A stretch of DNA of 22,204 bases from DATHRK01 sp035465395 (GCA_035465395.1 DATHRK010000054.1:1-22204); one strand, 5' to 3'; numbered from the stretch's first letter, positions 6,221 to 14,364 are shown. Notes: generated from the sequence alone by a model not told the origin. Numbers and translations: made by a program.

Positions 6221-7327
6221 CTAGTAGTTGGCCAGATATCGGCAGGCGGTGACGATATCATCCACCTGCGGCAAGAAGTAATCCTCCAGCGGCGGCGAGT
6301 ACGGCACCGGGGTGTCGATCGCGGTGACGCGCAGCATCGGCGCATCCAGGAATTCGAATGCTTTCTCGCTGACCCGCATGGCGATCTCCCCGGCGATTCC
6401 ACCCGTGCGCGTATCCTCGTGCACGACGAGCAGCCGGCTGGTCCGCTTCACGCTGTCCAAGATAGCGTTCTCGTCCAGCGGCAGGAGCGTGCGCAGGTCG
6501 ATCACCTCGACCTCGACGCCGTCTTCCTCCGCGAGCCGCTCGGCGGCCTCCAGGCTGTGGTGCGTCATCATTCCGTAGGTGACGATCGTGACGTCGTCGC
6601 CCTCGCGGTGGGTGCGCGCCTCGCCGAGCTGCACCACGAAGTCCTCGGCGGGCAGCACCTCGCGCAGCGTCGGCGCCCGGTAGAGCTTCTTGTGCTCGAA
6701 GAACAGGACCGGGTCGTCGTCCCGGATGGCGGCCTTGAGCAGTCCCTTGGCGTCCCGCGCAGTGCACGGGTAGACGATCTTCAGGCCGGGCGTGTGGAAG
6801 AACGCCATCTCCGGGTTCTGCGAGTGGAACGGCCCGCCGCGCACGCCGCCCCCCACGGGGCCGCGCACTACCATCGGCACCGGCCCGCTCCCGCGGTATC
6901 GCGAGGTGGCGATGTAGTTGGTCAACGGTTCGTAGGCGCAGGACACGAAGTCCATGAACTGCATCTCCACGACCGGCCGGAGACCCATGTGCGCGGCGCC
7001 GGCCGCGGCGCCCGTGAAGCCCGCCTCGCTGATCGGCGTGTCCACTACGCGGTGCTCGCCGAAGCGGTCGAGGAAGCCATCGGTCACCTTGAAGGCGCCA
7101 CCGTAGATGCCGATGTCCTCGCCCATGAGGAAGACGTCGGGGTCGCGCTCCATCTCCTCCCAGAGCGCCTCCCGGATCGCCTCGAGGAGCGTGACCGGCT
7201 CCCCCCGCAGGCTCTGCGACACGTGCTCGGGCCGCTCTCCGGCCGGCGACTCGCCGGCCGCGGCTTCACCGTCCGCCTCGGGTGCGGCCGTCTCCGGCTG
7301 CTTCGTTTCCGCCACGCTGTCCGCCAT
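6221..7327 (-). CDS. 2-oxoacid dehydrogenase E1 component, beta subunit
   Basis: E1beta pairs with E1alpha to form the thiamine-diphosphate decarboxylase of the complex. The 368 residues contain VTLLEAIREAL, the MGEDIGIYGGAFKVT segment, VDTPISEAGFTGAAAGAA, the MQFMDFV motif, GGGVRGGPFHSQNPE, and the transketolase C-terminal domain with VTYGMMTHHSLEAAE and DLRTLLPLD. The FFEHKKLYR motif resembles branched-chain 2-oxoacid dehydrogenase E1beta more than classic pyruvate enzymes, so substrate is left open. The ATG shares one base with the E1alpha stop (TGATG), indicating translational coupling and equal synthesis of the two subunits. An unusual acidic, Ala/Glu/Pro-rich extension of about 43 residues precedes the family core; a later start is not obvious and the coupled ATG is the best candidate. 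Confidence 0.95.
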   Translation of the reverse strand: MADSVAETKQPETAAPEADGEAAAGESPAGERPEHVSQSLRGEPVTLLEAIREALWEEMERDPDVFLMGEDIGIYGGAFKVTDGFLDRFGEHRVVDTPISEAGFTGAAAGAAHMGLRPVVEMQFMDFVSCAYEPLTNYIATSRYRGSGPVPMVVRGPVGGGVRGGPFHSQNPEMAFFHTPGLKIVYPCTARDAKGLLKAAIRDDDPVLFFEHKKLYRAPTLREVLPAEDFVVQLGEARTHREGDDVTIVTYGMMTHHSLEAAERLAEEDGVEVEVIDLRTLLPLDENAILDSVKRTSRLLVVHEDTRTGGIAGEIAMRVSEKAFEFLDAPMLRVTAIDTPVPYSPPLEDYFLPQVDDIVTACRYLANY

Positions 7328-8394
7328 CACGCCACCTTCGGGTCCGGCGTCTCCGCCCTGGTCCACGGCCGTGCCGTGTCCGCGTCTCCGTACACCCCGC
7401 CGAGCGCGCCCTCCGGGCTGGGCAGCTCGGACGCTTCGGCCTCGTCGCGCGCGTCGTCCACGAGGGCGGCCACCTCCTCGCGGATCGCCTCGAGCTCACC
7501 GGCCTCGGCGTGCCCCCCTTCCAGCAGCCACGTCTCGTAGCGGTCGATCGGGTCGCGCGCCTCCCAGGAAGCGATCTCCCCCTCGGGCACGTAGCCCTGG
7601 GCGTCGTGCTCTGCGTGGCCCTGCAGGCGGTAGGTGAGCAGCTCCAGCAGCGTCACGCCCCCGCCCGCGCGGGCGCGGTCCACGGCGCGGCGCGCCGCGC
7701 CGTAGACGGCCAGGACGTCGTTGCCGTCGCACGCCTCGCCGGCGATGCCGTAGCCCGGGGCCTTCGCCACGAACGACTCGGCGGCCATCTGGCGGGACGT
7801 CGGCGTCGAGTACGCGTAGCCGTTGCTCTCCACGACGCACACCAGTGGCAGCCGCTGGACCGCCGCCAGGTTCAGCCCCTCGTGGAAGGCACCGGTGGAG
7901 GTCATGCCATCGCCCGCGTAGACCATCGCGACGCGGTCCTCTCCGCGCAGCTTGAACGACAGCGCGACGCCGGTCATCACCTCCACCATCACGCCGAGGT
8001 GCGAGATGAGGCCGATATAGCCGCGGTCGTAGTCGGTGAAGTGGACGTTCTGCTCGCGCCCGCCCGTGGGCGAGTCGCCCTTGGCCATGTACTGCCGCAG
8101 CACCGCCTCGAGAGGCGCGCCCATGAGCAGCAACGCGCCGAGGTCGCGGATCGCGGGGGCCATCACGTCGCCGGTGCCATCGGCCCTGCGCCGCAGAGCC
8201 CAGGCCGTGCCGACCGCGCCGGCCTCCTGGCCCAACGAGCGGTACAGACCGCCGATCACCTTGTTCTGGCGGTAAAGGTGGCCCAGTACGGCCTCGAGCT
8301 GGCGCGTCGTCTGAAGGGCGCGGTAGATGCCGAGCAGGTCGGCGCGACCGAGGTCTGCGGGGGCGCGTTCCGCGGAGGCGGTGGGTGCGCTCAT
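7327..8394 (-). CDS. 2-oxoacid dehydrogenase E1 component, alpha subunit
   Basis: E1alpha binds thiamine diphosphate and decarboxylates the 2-oxoacid. The 355 residues carry the ThDP motif starting GDGMTSTGAFHEGLN and ending ESNGYAYSTP. They also hold YRSLGQEAGAVGTAWAL near the N-terminus and the active-site loop TYRLQGHAEHDAQGYVP, where most homologues have GHSxxDD. It is the first gene of the E1alpha-E1beta-E2-lipB unit and lies 63 bases after secG. No Shine-Dalgarno precedes the ATG at 8394; instead a CGTTG/CAACG inverted repeat (8396-8410) sits where the ribosome would bind. Fusion, truncation or internal stops are not seen. Confidence 0.95.
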   Translation of the reverse strand: MSAPTASAERAPADLGRADLLGIYRALQTTRQLEAVLGHLYRQNKVIGGLYRSLGQEAGAVGTAWALRRRADGTGDVMAPAIRDLGALLLMGAPLEAVLRQYMAKGDSPTGGREQNVHFTDYDRGYIGLISHLGVMVEVMTGVALSFKLRGEDRVAMVYAGDGMTSTGAFHEGLNLAAVQRLPLVCVVESNGYAYSTPTSRQMAAESFVAKAPGYGIAGEACDGNDVLAVYGAARRAVDRARAGGGVTLLELLTYRLQGHAEHDAQGYVPEGEIASWEARDPIDRYETWLLEGGHAEAGELEAIREEVAALVDDARDEAEASELPSPEGALGGVYGDADTARPWTRAETPDPKVA

Positions 8395-8395
8395 G

Positions 8396-8410
8396 CGTTG
8401 GTCGGCAACG
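8396..8410 (-). promoter_or_regulatory. Small hairpin directly before the E1alpha start codon
   Basis: CGTTG-CCGAC-CAACG on the minus strand forms a 5-bp stem with a 5-base loop ending one base before the E1alpha ATG. There is no Shine-Dalgarno sequence, so the hairpin occupies the initiation region. It could modulate translation or be chance; nothing else supports it. Confidence 0.3.
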
Positions 8411-8457
8411 GGGCCGGTAAGGTCATGCGCGTGCGCCGGGGGACGCCGTTTCGGGGC

Positions 8458-8859
8458 TCAGTTGCCGCCGGAGGCGTCTCCCTCGTCGCCCCTTTCGGCG
8501 GGGGCCGCGCCCTGGATCGGCGCGGCCGCGTCACCGTCCGCGGCCCCCGCGCCGGGCAGGACGGGGGTCGGGGCGGCCTGCCCCGCCTGGAACTCGTCCT
8601 GGAGCACCGAGGTCGGCGTGTCGGTGCCGCGCGAGGACATGATGCTCAGCAGGAGCGCCAGGGCCAGGAAGGTGCCGCCGAACCACCACGACAGCCGCGT
8701 GAGCAGCGTCGCCGCCTGCCGGCCGCCCAGCACCGAATCGGTGGTCGCGTTGGCGCCGCCCATGGCGGCGAGACCCCCGCCCTTACCGGCCTGCAGGAGC
8801 ACGACCACCATCAGCAGAATGCCGACGATCAACAGTAAGGCGAAAAAGAATCCGAACAC
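8458..8859 (-). CDS. secG: Protein translocase subunit SecG
   Basis: SecG is the small accessory subunit of the SecYEG inner-membrane channel. The 133-residue protein has a first membrane helix at about residues 3-23 (FFFALLLIVGILLMVVVLLQ), the conserved QAGKGGGLAAMGG and VLGGRQAATLLTR segments in the cytoplasmic loop, then a second helix (about 57-75). A low-complexity Ala/Pro/Gly/Asp tail of about 50 residues follows, longer than in E. coli but common in the family. The start is GTG at 8859, supported by GGGAG nine bases upstream. It lies 63 bases after tpiA and 63 before E1alpha, a conserved secG-tpiA neighbourhood in many bacteria, and is probably cotranscribed with both. Confidence 0.94.
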   Translation of the reverse strand: MFGFFFALLLIVGILLMVVVLLQAGKGGGLAAMGGANATTDSVLGGRQAATLLTRLSWWFGGTFLALALLLSIMSSRGTDTPTSVLQDEFQAGQAAPTPVLPGAGAADGDAAAPIQGAAPAERGDEGDASGGN

Positions 8860-8922
8860 GCGTGACGTCTCCCTGGTTGCGCGACTAGCGAGCCTTGAAA
8901 AATCGGGCTTTCTCGGGCGCTG

Positions 8923-9699
8923 TCAAGCCGCCCCGCCGGGCGCCGCCGCGTCCACGATCGCGCCGAAATCCCCCGGGTCCAGGCTGGCGCCGCCGACGAG
9001 CACGCCGTCGACGTCGCGCGCGGCCATCAGCTCCGCCGCGTTGCCCGGCTTGACCGAACCCCCGTACAGGATCGGCACGTCCCCGGCGCCGTCGCCGAGG
9101 CGCTCGCTGAGCACTTCCCTGAGGAAGCCGTGCGCGGCCGACGCGTCCTCCGGCGTGGCAGTACGCCCCGTGCCGATGGCCCAAACCGGTTCGTAGGCGA
9201 CCACGAGGCCGGCGAGTCGGGCGTCGTCGAGGCGCGCGGCGACCGCATCCAGCTGGCGCCGCAGCACCTCCTCGAGGCGCCCGGCGTCGCGCTCGGATTC
9301 GGTTTCTCCCACGCACAGCACGGGCCGGAGCCCTGCGCCGAACGCCGCGCTGACCTTGCGCGCAGTCTCCTCGTCGGTCTCGCCGAATACGTGGCGGCGC
9401 TCGCTGTGCCCCACGAGGGCGAGCGCGGCACCCGCCTCCGACGCCATCGACGCCGACAACTCGCCCGTGAACGCCCCCGCGGCCTCCCAGTGAATGTTCT
9501 GGACGCCCAGCAGCACGGGCGTGCCCTCGCCCAGCGCGCCGCGCAGGGCGGCCAGCGACAGCGCCGGCGGGAAGAGCGCGACGCCCACGCCCGGGGGCGA
9601 CTCGCGCGCCGCCCACGCCTGTCCGAACGCGCGGGCGGCGTCCGGCCCGTGGTGCATCTTCCAGTTGCCAGCCACCAGAGGCCTGCGCACAGCGTTCAT
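8923..9699 (-). CDS. tpiA: Triosephosphate isomerase
   Basis: Interconverts dihydroxyacetone phosphate and glyceraldehyde 3-phosphate in glycolysis and gluconeogenesis. The 258 residues have all active-site motifs: K14 in AGNWKM, H98 in VGHSERR, the catalytic base E170 in AYEPVWAIGTG (with the closing flexible loop) and the phosphate-binding YGGSVKPGN. Length is normal. The ATG at 9699 overlaps the pgk stop as ATGA, and a strong GGAGGAGGGAG lies inside the end of pgk, so the start is firm and translation is coupled to pgk. The next gene downstream is secG after 63 bases. The only stem there is a weak AGCC/GGCT of 4 bp, so I see no convincing terminator. Confidence 0.98.
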   Translation of the reverse strand: MNAVRRPLVAGNWKMHHGPDAARAFGQAWAARESPPGVGVALFPPALSLAALRGALGEGTPVLLGVQNIHWEAAGAFTGELSASMASEAGAALALVGHSERRHVFGETDEETARKVSAAFGAGLRPVLCVGETESERDAGRLEEVLRRQLDAVAARLDDARLAGLVVAYEPVWAIGTGRTATPEDASAAHGFLREVLSERLGDGAGDVPILYGGSVKPGNAAELMAARDVDGVLVGGASLDPGDFGAIVDAAAPGGAA

Positions 9700-10889
9700 G
9701 CTCCCTCCTCCAGAACCGCCACGCCGGGCAGCGGCTCTCCCTCCAGGAACTCCAGCGACGCGCCGCCGCCGGTCGAAACGTGCGTCATGCGGCCAGCCAG
9801 GCCGGCCTCTGCCACCGCAGCGGCGGTGTCGCCGCCACCGACGATGACCGTGGCGCCGCGGTCGGCGGCGTCCGCCGCCGCGCGCGCCAGCGCCGTCGTG
9901 CCTGCGTCGAAGGGGGGTCTCTCGAACCACCCCATGGGCCCGTTCCATACCACGGTGCGCGCCGCCGCGACGGCGCGGGCGAAGATGCCGACCGAGCGCG
10001 AGCCGATGTCGAGGATCGCTCCGTCCGCGGGCACCTCATCCCGGGGCAGCCGTACCGGCTCGGCGGACCCCTCCCGCAGCACGACGCAGTCCACCGGCAA
10101 CGTCAGCCGCGTCCCGCCCAGCTCCAGGAGCTCCCGGGCCACGTCGACGCGATCCTCCTCGACCAGCGAGGTGCCCGTCTCGAGCCCGAGCGCGCGGAAG
10201 AACGTATTCGCCATCGCGCCGCCGATCAGGACGCCGTCCGAGCGCTCCAGCAGGTGGCGCACGACCTCGATCTTGCCGCTGATCTTCGCTCCGCCGAGGA
10301 TCGCCAGGAAGGGGCGCTCCGGCGACTCGAGCGCGCCGCCCAGGAAGCGCAGTTCCTTCGCCATGAGCTCGCCCGCGACCGCGGGCCGGCCGCTCTCGCG
10401 CGCCGCGATCGCGGCCGCGTGGGTCGAGGCGTGGGCGCGGTGGGCGGCGCCGAACGCGTCGTTCACGTACACGTCGACGCCCAGCATCAGCTCGCGCCCC
10501 AGCGTTGGATCATCGGCCTCCTCGCGCGGATCGAAGCGCAGGTTCTCTCGCAGCATCACCTCGCCCGGCCGCAGCACCGCCACGCCCTCCTCCACGTCCG
10601 TCCCCTCCCCCGCGAACGCGACGGGCCGCCCGAGCGCCCGCGCGAGCGCCTCGGCCACCGGCCGCAGTGAAAGCGCCGCGTCGACCCGCCCTTTCGGCCG
10701 TCCGAGGTGCGACGCCACGACGACCGCGGCTCCGGCGTCGAGCAGACGCCGCAGGGTCGGCAGCGTCGCTTCGATGCGCGTGTCATCGGTGATCGCGCCG
10801 TCGGCCAGGGGCACGTTGAGGTCGGCGCGCAGGAACACGCGCTTGCCGTCGAGCGGCTCGGTCAGGTCGTCCAGCGTGGGTACGGGCAT
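9696..10889 (-). CDS. pgk: Phosphoglycerate kinase
   Basis: Makes ATP from 1,3-bisphosphoglycerate in glycolysis. The 397-residue length is standard. Motifs in order: FLRADLNVP, SHLGRPKG, LRENLRFDPREE, VNDAFGAAHRAHAS, ILGGAKISGKI, and the nucleotide-binding GPMGWFE and GGGDTAAAV. The two-domain hinge architecture is complete with no missing catalytic residue that I can see. The ATG at 10889 has no recognisable Shine-Dalgarno; the 103 bases before it contain strings of C and G able to pair in several ways. It is followed by tpiA with a 4-base overlap. The upstream gene is an alpha/beta hydrolase rather than gap, so the usual gap-pgk-tpiA order is interrupted. Confidence 0.98.
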   Translation of the reverse strand: MPVPTLDDLTEPLDGKRVFLRADLNVPLADGAITDDTRIEATLPTLRRLLDAGAAVVVASHLGRPKGRVDAALSLRPVAEALARALGRPVAFAGEGTDVEEGVAVLRPGEVMLRENLRFDPREEADDPTLGRELMLGVDVYVNDAFGAAHRAHASTHAAAIAARESGRPAVAGELMAKELRFLGGALESPERPFLAILGGAKISGKIEVVRHLLERSDGVLIGGAMANTFFRALGLETGTSLVEEDRVDVARELLELGGTRLTLPVDCVVLREGSAEPVRLPRDEVPADGAILDIGSRSVGIFARAVAAARTVVWNGPMGWFERPPFDAGTTALARAAADAADRGATVIVGGGDTAAAVAEAGLAGRMTHVSTGGGASLEFLEGEPLPGVAVLEEGA

Positions 10890-10992
10890 GGAGGCCGGGA
10901 ACGGGTGCTGTACGCCGACGACGGCGGGCGCGCGGGGCGGCCCGGCGATTCGGGTCCGGGCGGTTCGGGGCCCGGGCGGGTCGGCGGCGAAG

Positions 10993-12102
10993 CTACCCGG
11001 CGGGCGGGGGGTCGATCAAGCGCGCGCCGCCCGGCACGCCGCCCGAAGCCGGCGGACGCGGGGCCGCGGAGGGAAGCTCGCTTGCAGTCACCGCCACCTC
11101 GTCCGCCACGGCCGGAGTCGCTTCCAGAAACGAGCGGGTCGCGTCGACCAGCGCCTCGGGCGTCTCCCACATCGGCGAGTGCCCGGATTCGGGGATCACG
11201 TACGCACGGGCGTCGCCGACGCGCTGCGGCAGGCGGCGGGCGTGACGCGCGGGAAAGATCGCGTCGTGGCTCCCGGACACCGCCATCACAGGACAGCGGA
11301 CGTCGGGCAGGACGTACAGGTCGGCGCGCTCGCGTTGCCCGGTCCACCCCACGAAGTGCGGGAGGGCCTCCGCGACGAGGCGATCGACGCCTGCCTGACC
11401 GCACGCGTGCAGGTAGTCGACCAGGACCGCCCGCCGCTCGGCGGGGATCGACCGGGGGCGGTGGACCATGAGCCCCTGGAACACCGCGCGGGCGCCGATT
11501 CGGCTGGACATGCCAACGGCCGGCCGCACCAGCGCCGTAGAGGCGAGGCGCAGGAATGGATGGACCGCGCGGCCGAGGCCGGCGCTGTCGATCAGCGCCA
11601 GCCGGGTCACGGTGAGGTCCCGCCGGGCCGCGAGGTGTGCGGCTACCAGGCCTCCGAACGACGTCCCCGCGACCGCAAACCGGCGCACTCCGATGCCCCG
11701 AAGCCAGGACGCCAGCCGCCGCGCGGCGCGCCGGCCGAGCGAGGCGCCGGGCGGAATGGGCGTCGACATGCCGAAGCCCGGCAGGTCCGGCGCGAGCACC
11801 CGGCGGCGCCGCGCGTAGGCGTTCAGCACCGCGAACCAGTTGGCGCCGCCCCCGGCGCCGCCGTGCAGCAAGACCAGCGGCTCCAGCTCGTCCGAGCCCG
11901 CCGTCTCCAGGTAGTGGGTCCGTCCTTCGGCGTGGGCGTGGAAATATCCGCGCGCCTCGACCCCTGCGTGAGCCAGTAACCTGGCGCCGGCCTCGAGGAT
12001 CGGCCGGTCTGCACGGGAGAGCGGGGCGCTGACCGTGGGAGCCGTCGCGCCGCGGGGCAGATGCCAAGCGGCCACGAAGCCAGGAGCCTCGTGGCCGTTC
12101 AA
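10993..12102 (-). CDS. Alpha/beta-hydrolase fold protein
   Basis: A serine hydrolase of unknown substrate, 369 residues if it starts at the TTG at 12102. It has the fold's landmarks in order: the oxyanion-hole loop LLHGGAGGGANW, DLPGFGMS, the nucleophile elbow AGTSFGGLVAAH (Ser), the acid in SGSHDAIFP (Asp) and the catalytic histidine in ESGHSPMWETPE. About 45 residues of Ala/Pro-rich tail follow the last helix. The start is uncertain: TTG at 12102 has no Shine-Dalgarno, and the segment before the core (about residues 1-70) could be partly untranslated. It lies 31 bases after the zinc-ribbon gene and 103 before pgk. Esterase, lactonase or C-C hydrolase activities all fit; no motif singles one out. 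Confidence 0.85.
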   Translation of the reverse strand: MNGHEAPGFVAAWHLPRGATAPTVSAPLSRADRPILEAGARLLAHAGVEARGYFHAHAEGRTHYLETAGSDELEPLVLLHGGAGGGANWFAVLNAYARRRRVLAPDLPGFGMSTPIPPGASLGRRAARRLASWLRGIGVRRFAVAGTSFGGLVAAHLAARRDLTVTRLALIDSAGLGRAVHPFLRLASTALVRPAVGMSSRIGARAVFQGLMVHRPRSIPAERRAVLVDYLHACGQAGVDRLVAEALPHFVGWTGQRERADLYVLPDVRCPVMAVSGSHDAIFPARHARRLPQRVGDARAYVIPESGHSPMWETPEALVDATRSFLEATPAVADEVAVTASELPSAAPRPPASGGVPGGARLIDPPPAG

Positions 12103-12133
12103 GATGGAGTCGCGGCGAGGCGGGCCGCGCGGA

Positions 12134-12334
12134 TCACCGCGCCGTCGGCTGCCCCGCGACCTGGACCGCGAAGCGGACCGAGTCGACCCCGCGCGAGGAG
12201 ACCTCGAGAGGCGTATCGCAGTAGCTGCACGCGATCACGGCGGACGCCTGCGACATGCCCAGCTCGGCCACGTCGCGGTGGCCACAAACCGGGCAACGGT
12301 ACGTCCCAATCAGCAGGTCGTCTGCGTCGGTCAT
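12134..12334 (-). CDS. Small zinc-ribbon protein, function unknown
   Basis: A 66-residue protein that could easily be missed. It has two knuckles, C14-x2-C17 (YRCPVCGH) and C36-x2-C39 (ACSYCDT), 18 residues apart, as in a zinc ribbon or rubredoxin-like fold. The remainder ends SVRFAVQVAGQPTAR. The start is well supported: AGGAG three bases before the ATG. A candidate promoter (TTGACG, 16 bases, TGTACC) lies about 110 bases upstream, so it may head the unit zinc ribbon-hydrolase-pgk-tpiA-secG-dehydrogenase. I do not recognise the family. Possible roles are a protein-protein adaptor, a nucleic-acid contact, or a metal sink. Coding reality rests on the paired CxxC motifs plus the Shine-Dalgarno. 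Confidence 0.75.
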   Translation of the reverse strand: MTDADDLLIGTYRCPVCGHRDVAELGMSQASAVIACSYCDTPLEVSSRGVDSVRFAVQVAGQPTAR

Positions 12335-12587
12335 GGTCTCCTCCGGTGCACGCCGTCTCGCCGTCCCGGGGAGAGCAAGCGAGATGCAAACGGCGGCGTT
12401 CGACGTGGAGGGAGGTCGAACGCCGTGCGTAACGGTTGCGACCGAACGGTACATCCCCCCTCTCCGGCGCGTCAACGTTGCCGTAACGCGCCAGCAGCGC
12501 GAATCGGGACGCGGAAGGCCGCTCGACCCCCGCGGGGCGGCGCTCCCGAAGCTTTCCCGAACACACGCGCCGATCGCGCCGTCGGCG
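12335..12587 (-). other. Largest intergenic region (253 bases) between gap and the zinc-ribbon gene
   Basis: No gene was found here. It holds the candidate promoter at 12448-12475 and G/C runs near 12455-12460 and 12528-12537 (CCCCGCGGGG at the latter can pair with itself). No stem followed by a T run was seen after gap, so termination of the upstream unit is not shown. Confidence 0.5.
12448..12475 (-). promoter_or_regulatory. Candidate sigma70-type promoter upstream of the zinc-ribbon gene
   Basis: TTGACG at 12475-12470 matches five of six -35 bases. After 16 bases TGTACC at 12453-12448 matches three of six -10 bases. A start near 12440 would give a leader of about 105 bases. The spacer holds a run of six G. 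The -10 is weak, so this is a suggestion only. Confidence 0.28.
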
Positions 12588-13595
12588 TCAATCCAGGCGC
12601 TCGCCGATCATCACGCCGAGCTCGGCGCAGCGGTTGGAGTAGCCCCATTCGTTGTCGTACCAGGACACGACCTTGACCAGGTCGCCGATCGCGAAGGTCG
12701 AGAGCGCGTCTACGATGGAGCTCGCCGGGTGGCCGATGTAGTCGACGCTCACCAGCGGCTCGTCGGACACTTCGAGGATGCCCTCCAGCGCGCCCGCAGC
12801 CGCCGCCCGGAAGGCGTCGTTCACCTCGTCCACCGTCACGTCGCGCCCCACCACCGCGGTCAGGTCGACGATGCTCACGTCCGGCGTGGGCACGCGCATC
12901 GCCATGCCGTCGATCGTGCCCTTGGCTTCCGGGATCACGAGCCCGGTCGCCTTGGCCGCCCCCGTGGTGGTGGGAATGATCGACATGGCGGCCGCGCGCG
13001 CGCGCCGCAGGTCGGAATGCGGGAGGTCGAGGATGCTCTGGTCGTTCGTGTAGGAGTGCACCGTGTTCATCAGCGCGCGCTCCACGCCGAAGCTCTCGCG
13101 CAGCACCTTCACCAGCGGCGCCAGGCAGTTGGTGGTGCAGCTCGCGTTGCTGACGATGTCGTGCGCGTCCTGATCGTAGGCGTCGTCGTTGACCCCCAGC
13201 ACCACGGTCAGATCTTCGCCCTTGGCCGGCGCAGTGATGATCACCTTGCGGGCGCCCGCGGCGAGGTGCCTGGACGCCGAATCGCGGTCCCGGAACCGGC
13301 CCGTCGCCTCGAAGACGACGTCCACCCCGAGGTCCGACCACGGCAGCGCCGCGGGATCCCGCTCGCTGAGCACCTTCAGGTCGTCGCCGTCCACGACCAG
13401 GCCGCCCTCGGTGACCTCGACCTCGCCCGGATAGCTGCCGTGAATGGAGTCGTAGCGCAGCAGATGGCCCAGAGTGGCCGGGTCGGTGAGGTCGTTCACG
13501 GCCACGAAATCGAGCGCGATGTCCCTCTTCTTCGCGGCACGGAGGATGTTGCGGCCTATGCGGCCGAAGCCGTTGATCGCGACGCGCGTCGCCAT
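12588..13595 (-). CDS. gap: Type I glyceraldehyde-3-phosphate dehydrogenase
   Basis: Oxidises glyceraldehyde 3-phosphate to 1,3-bisphosphoglycerate, feeding Pgk. The 335 residues show the Rossmann NGFGRIGRN, the catalytic C153 in SNASCTTNC, H180 in NTVHSYTNDQ, and WYDNEWGYSNR near the end. The residue after N34 is D35 (VAVNDLTD), which usually means NAD rather than NADP preference. The start ATG at 13595 has GGAG seven bases upstream; that GGAG directly follows the comF TAA, 10 bases before gap, so gap is cotranscribed with comF. Its partners pgk and tpiA follow after a 253-base gap and two unrelated genes. Confidence 0.98.
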   Translation of the reverse strand: MATRVAINGFGRIGRNILRAAKKRDIALDFVAVNDLTDPATLGHLLRYDSIHGSYPGEVEVTEGGLVVDGDDLKVLSERDPAALPWSDLGVDVVFEATGRFRDRDSASRHLAAGARKVIITAPAKGEDLTVVLGVNDDAYDQDAHDIVSNASCTTNCLAPLVKVLRESFGVERALMNTVHSYTNDQSILDLPHSDLRRARAAAMSIIPTTTGAAKATGLVIPEAKGTIDGMAMRVPTPDVSIVDLTAVVGRDVTVDEVNDAFRAAAAGALEGILEVSDEPLVSVDYIGHPASSIVDALSTFAIGDLVKVVSWYDNEWGYSNRCAELGVMIGERLD

Positions 13596-13605
13596 GTAGA
13601 TCTCC

Positions 13606-14364
13606 TTATCGGGGGTCGGAGCGGCGCGCGTCGAGGGCGCGCGCGAAGCTCACCAGCGCGACGTCCGCCGCCCCCGCCTCTGCGAGGACGCGAGCACATT
13701 CGCCCGCCGTCGCGCCCGTCGTCAGTACGTCGTCGACGAGGAGTACGCGCCTGCCTCGAATCGGGTCCATCGCGGGGGTCGGCCGGAAAACGCCGGCCAC
13801 GTTAGCCCGCCGAGCGGAGGGCTGCAAGGCGGTCTGCGAGCCCCGCGAGACGGTGCGTTCGAGCGCACCCACGGCCCGCAGCGAGGCCCGTCTGGCCAGC
13901 GCCGCCGCGAGCAGCGAGGCCTGGTCGTAGCCGCGGGCCCGGAGCCGCGTCCGGGTGGTCGGCACCGGCACCAGGACCGGCTCCCCGGCGTCCCCCGCGC
14001 GTCCAACCCGCGGCAACGCCCGCGCCATGAGGTCCGCCATGGGCCCGGCGAGAGCGCGCCAGCCTCCGTACTTCAGGCGATGGACCAGCCGGTCTGCGGG
14101 CGGCTGCAGCACGCACGCCGACACGGCGCGCGTCAGCGCGCCCTCCCACCCGTCGCAATCGGTGCACGTCGCCCCGGCGGCCCGTCCGCTCAGCACCAGC
14201 GGCGCGTCGCAGCGCCGGCACCGGGGCGCCGCCGGCGGCGGCATGCGGGCCCGGCACCGGGCGCACACGAGCGGCGTGTCCGCCGCGGGCAGCACGGGCG
14301 CGTCGCAGCCCAGACACACCGGCGAGAACACGAGCTCGGCGAGTCCCCGGAGCAGCGGCCACAT
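13606..14364 (-). CDS. ComF-family amidophosphoribosyltransferase-like protein
   Basis: A 252-residue ComF/GntX-type protein. The N-terminus has four CxxC pairs (C17/C20, C34/C37, C49/C52, C67/C70), a predicted double zinc-binding module. The C-terminal phosphoribosyltransferase domain has LKYGG, VPVPTTRTRLRARGYDQA, and the PRPP-binding VLLVDDVLTTGAT at about 207-219. Family members are linked to DNA uptake and processing (ComFC) in competent bacteria, but the biochemical reaction is poorly defined, so no symbol is given. Its stop is directly followed by the gap Shine-Dalgarno. It starts 46 bases after aroE. Neighbours dnaB, radA and udg upstream give a DNA-processing context. Confidence 0.88.
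   Translation of the reverse strand: MWPLLRGLAELVFSPVCLGCDAPVLPAADTPLVCARCRARMPPPAAPRCRRCDAPLVLSGRAAGATCTDCDGWEGALTRAVSACVLQPPADRLVHRLKYGGWRALAGPMADLMARALPRVGRAGDAGEPVLVPVPTTRTRLRARGYDQASLLAAALARRASLRAVGALERTVSRGSQTALQPSARRANVAGVFRPTPAMDPIRGRRVLLVDDVLTTGATAGECARVLAEAGAADVALVSFARALDARRSDPR

Noticed and set aside
4630..7540. Long plus-strand frames (540 and 656 codons) across the dehydrogenase genes
   Set aside because: They oppose E1alpha, E1beta and E2, which carry full catalytic motifs; the translations have no recognisable features.
8899..8917. GCCCGA...GCCCGATTTTT after tpiA, resembling a terminator
   Set aside because: The two halves are direct, not inverted, repeats, so they cannot form the needed hairpin. 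The only stem nearby is a weak AGCC/GGCT of 4 bp.
9130..11979. Open frame of 949 codons on the plus strand
   Set aside because: It lies opposite tpiA, pgk and the hydrolase, whose motifs are complete. The translation is Arg/Ala/Pro-rich without domains, as expected for a shadow in GC-rich DNA.
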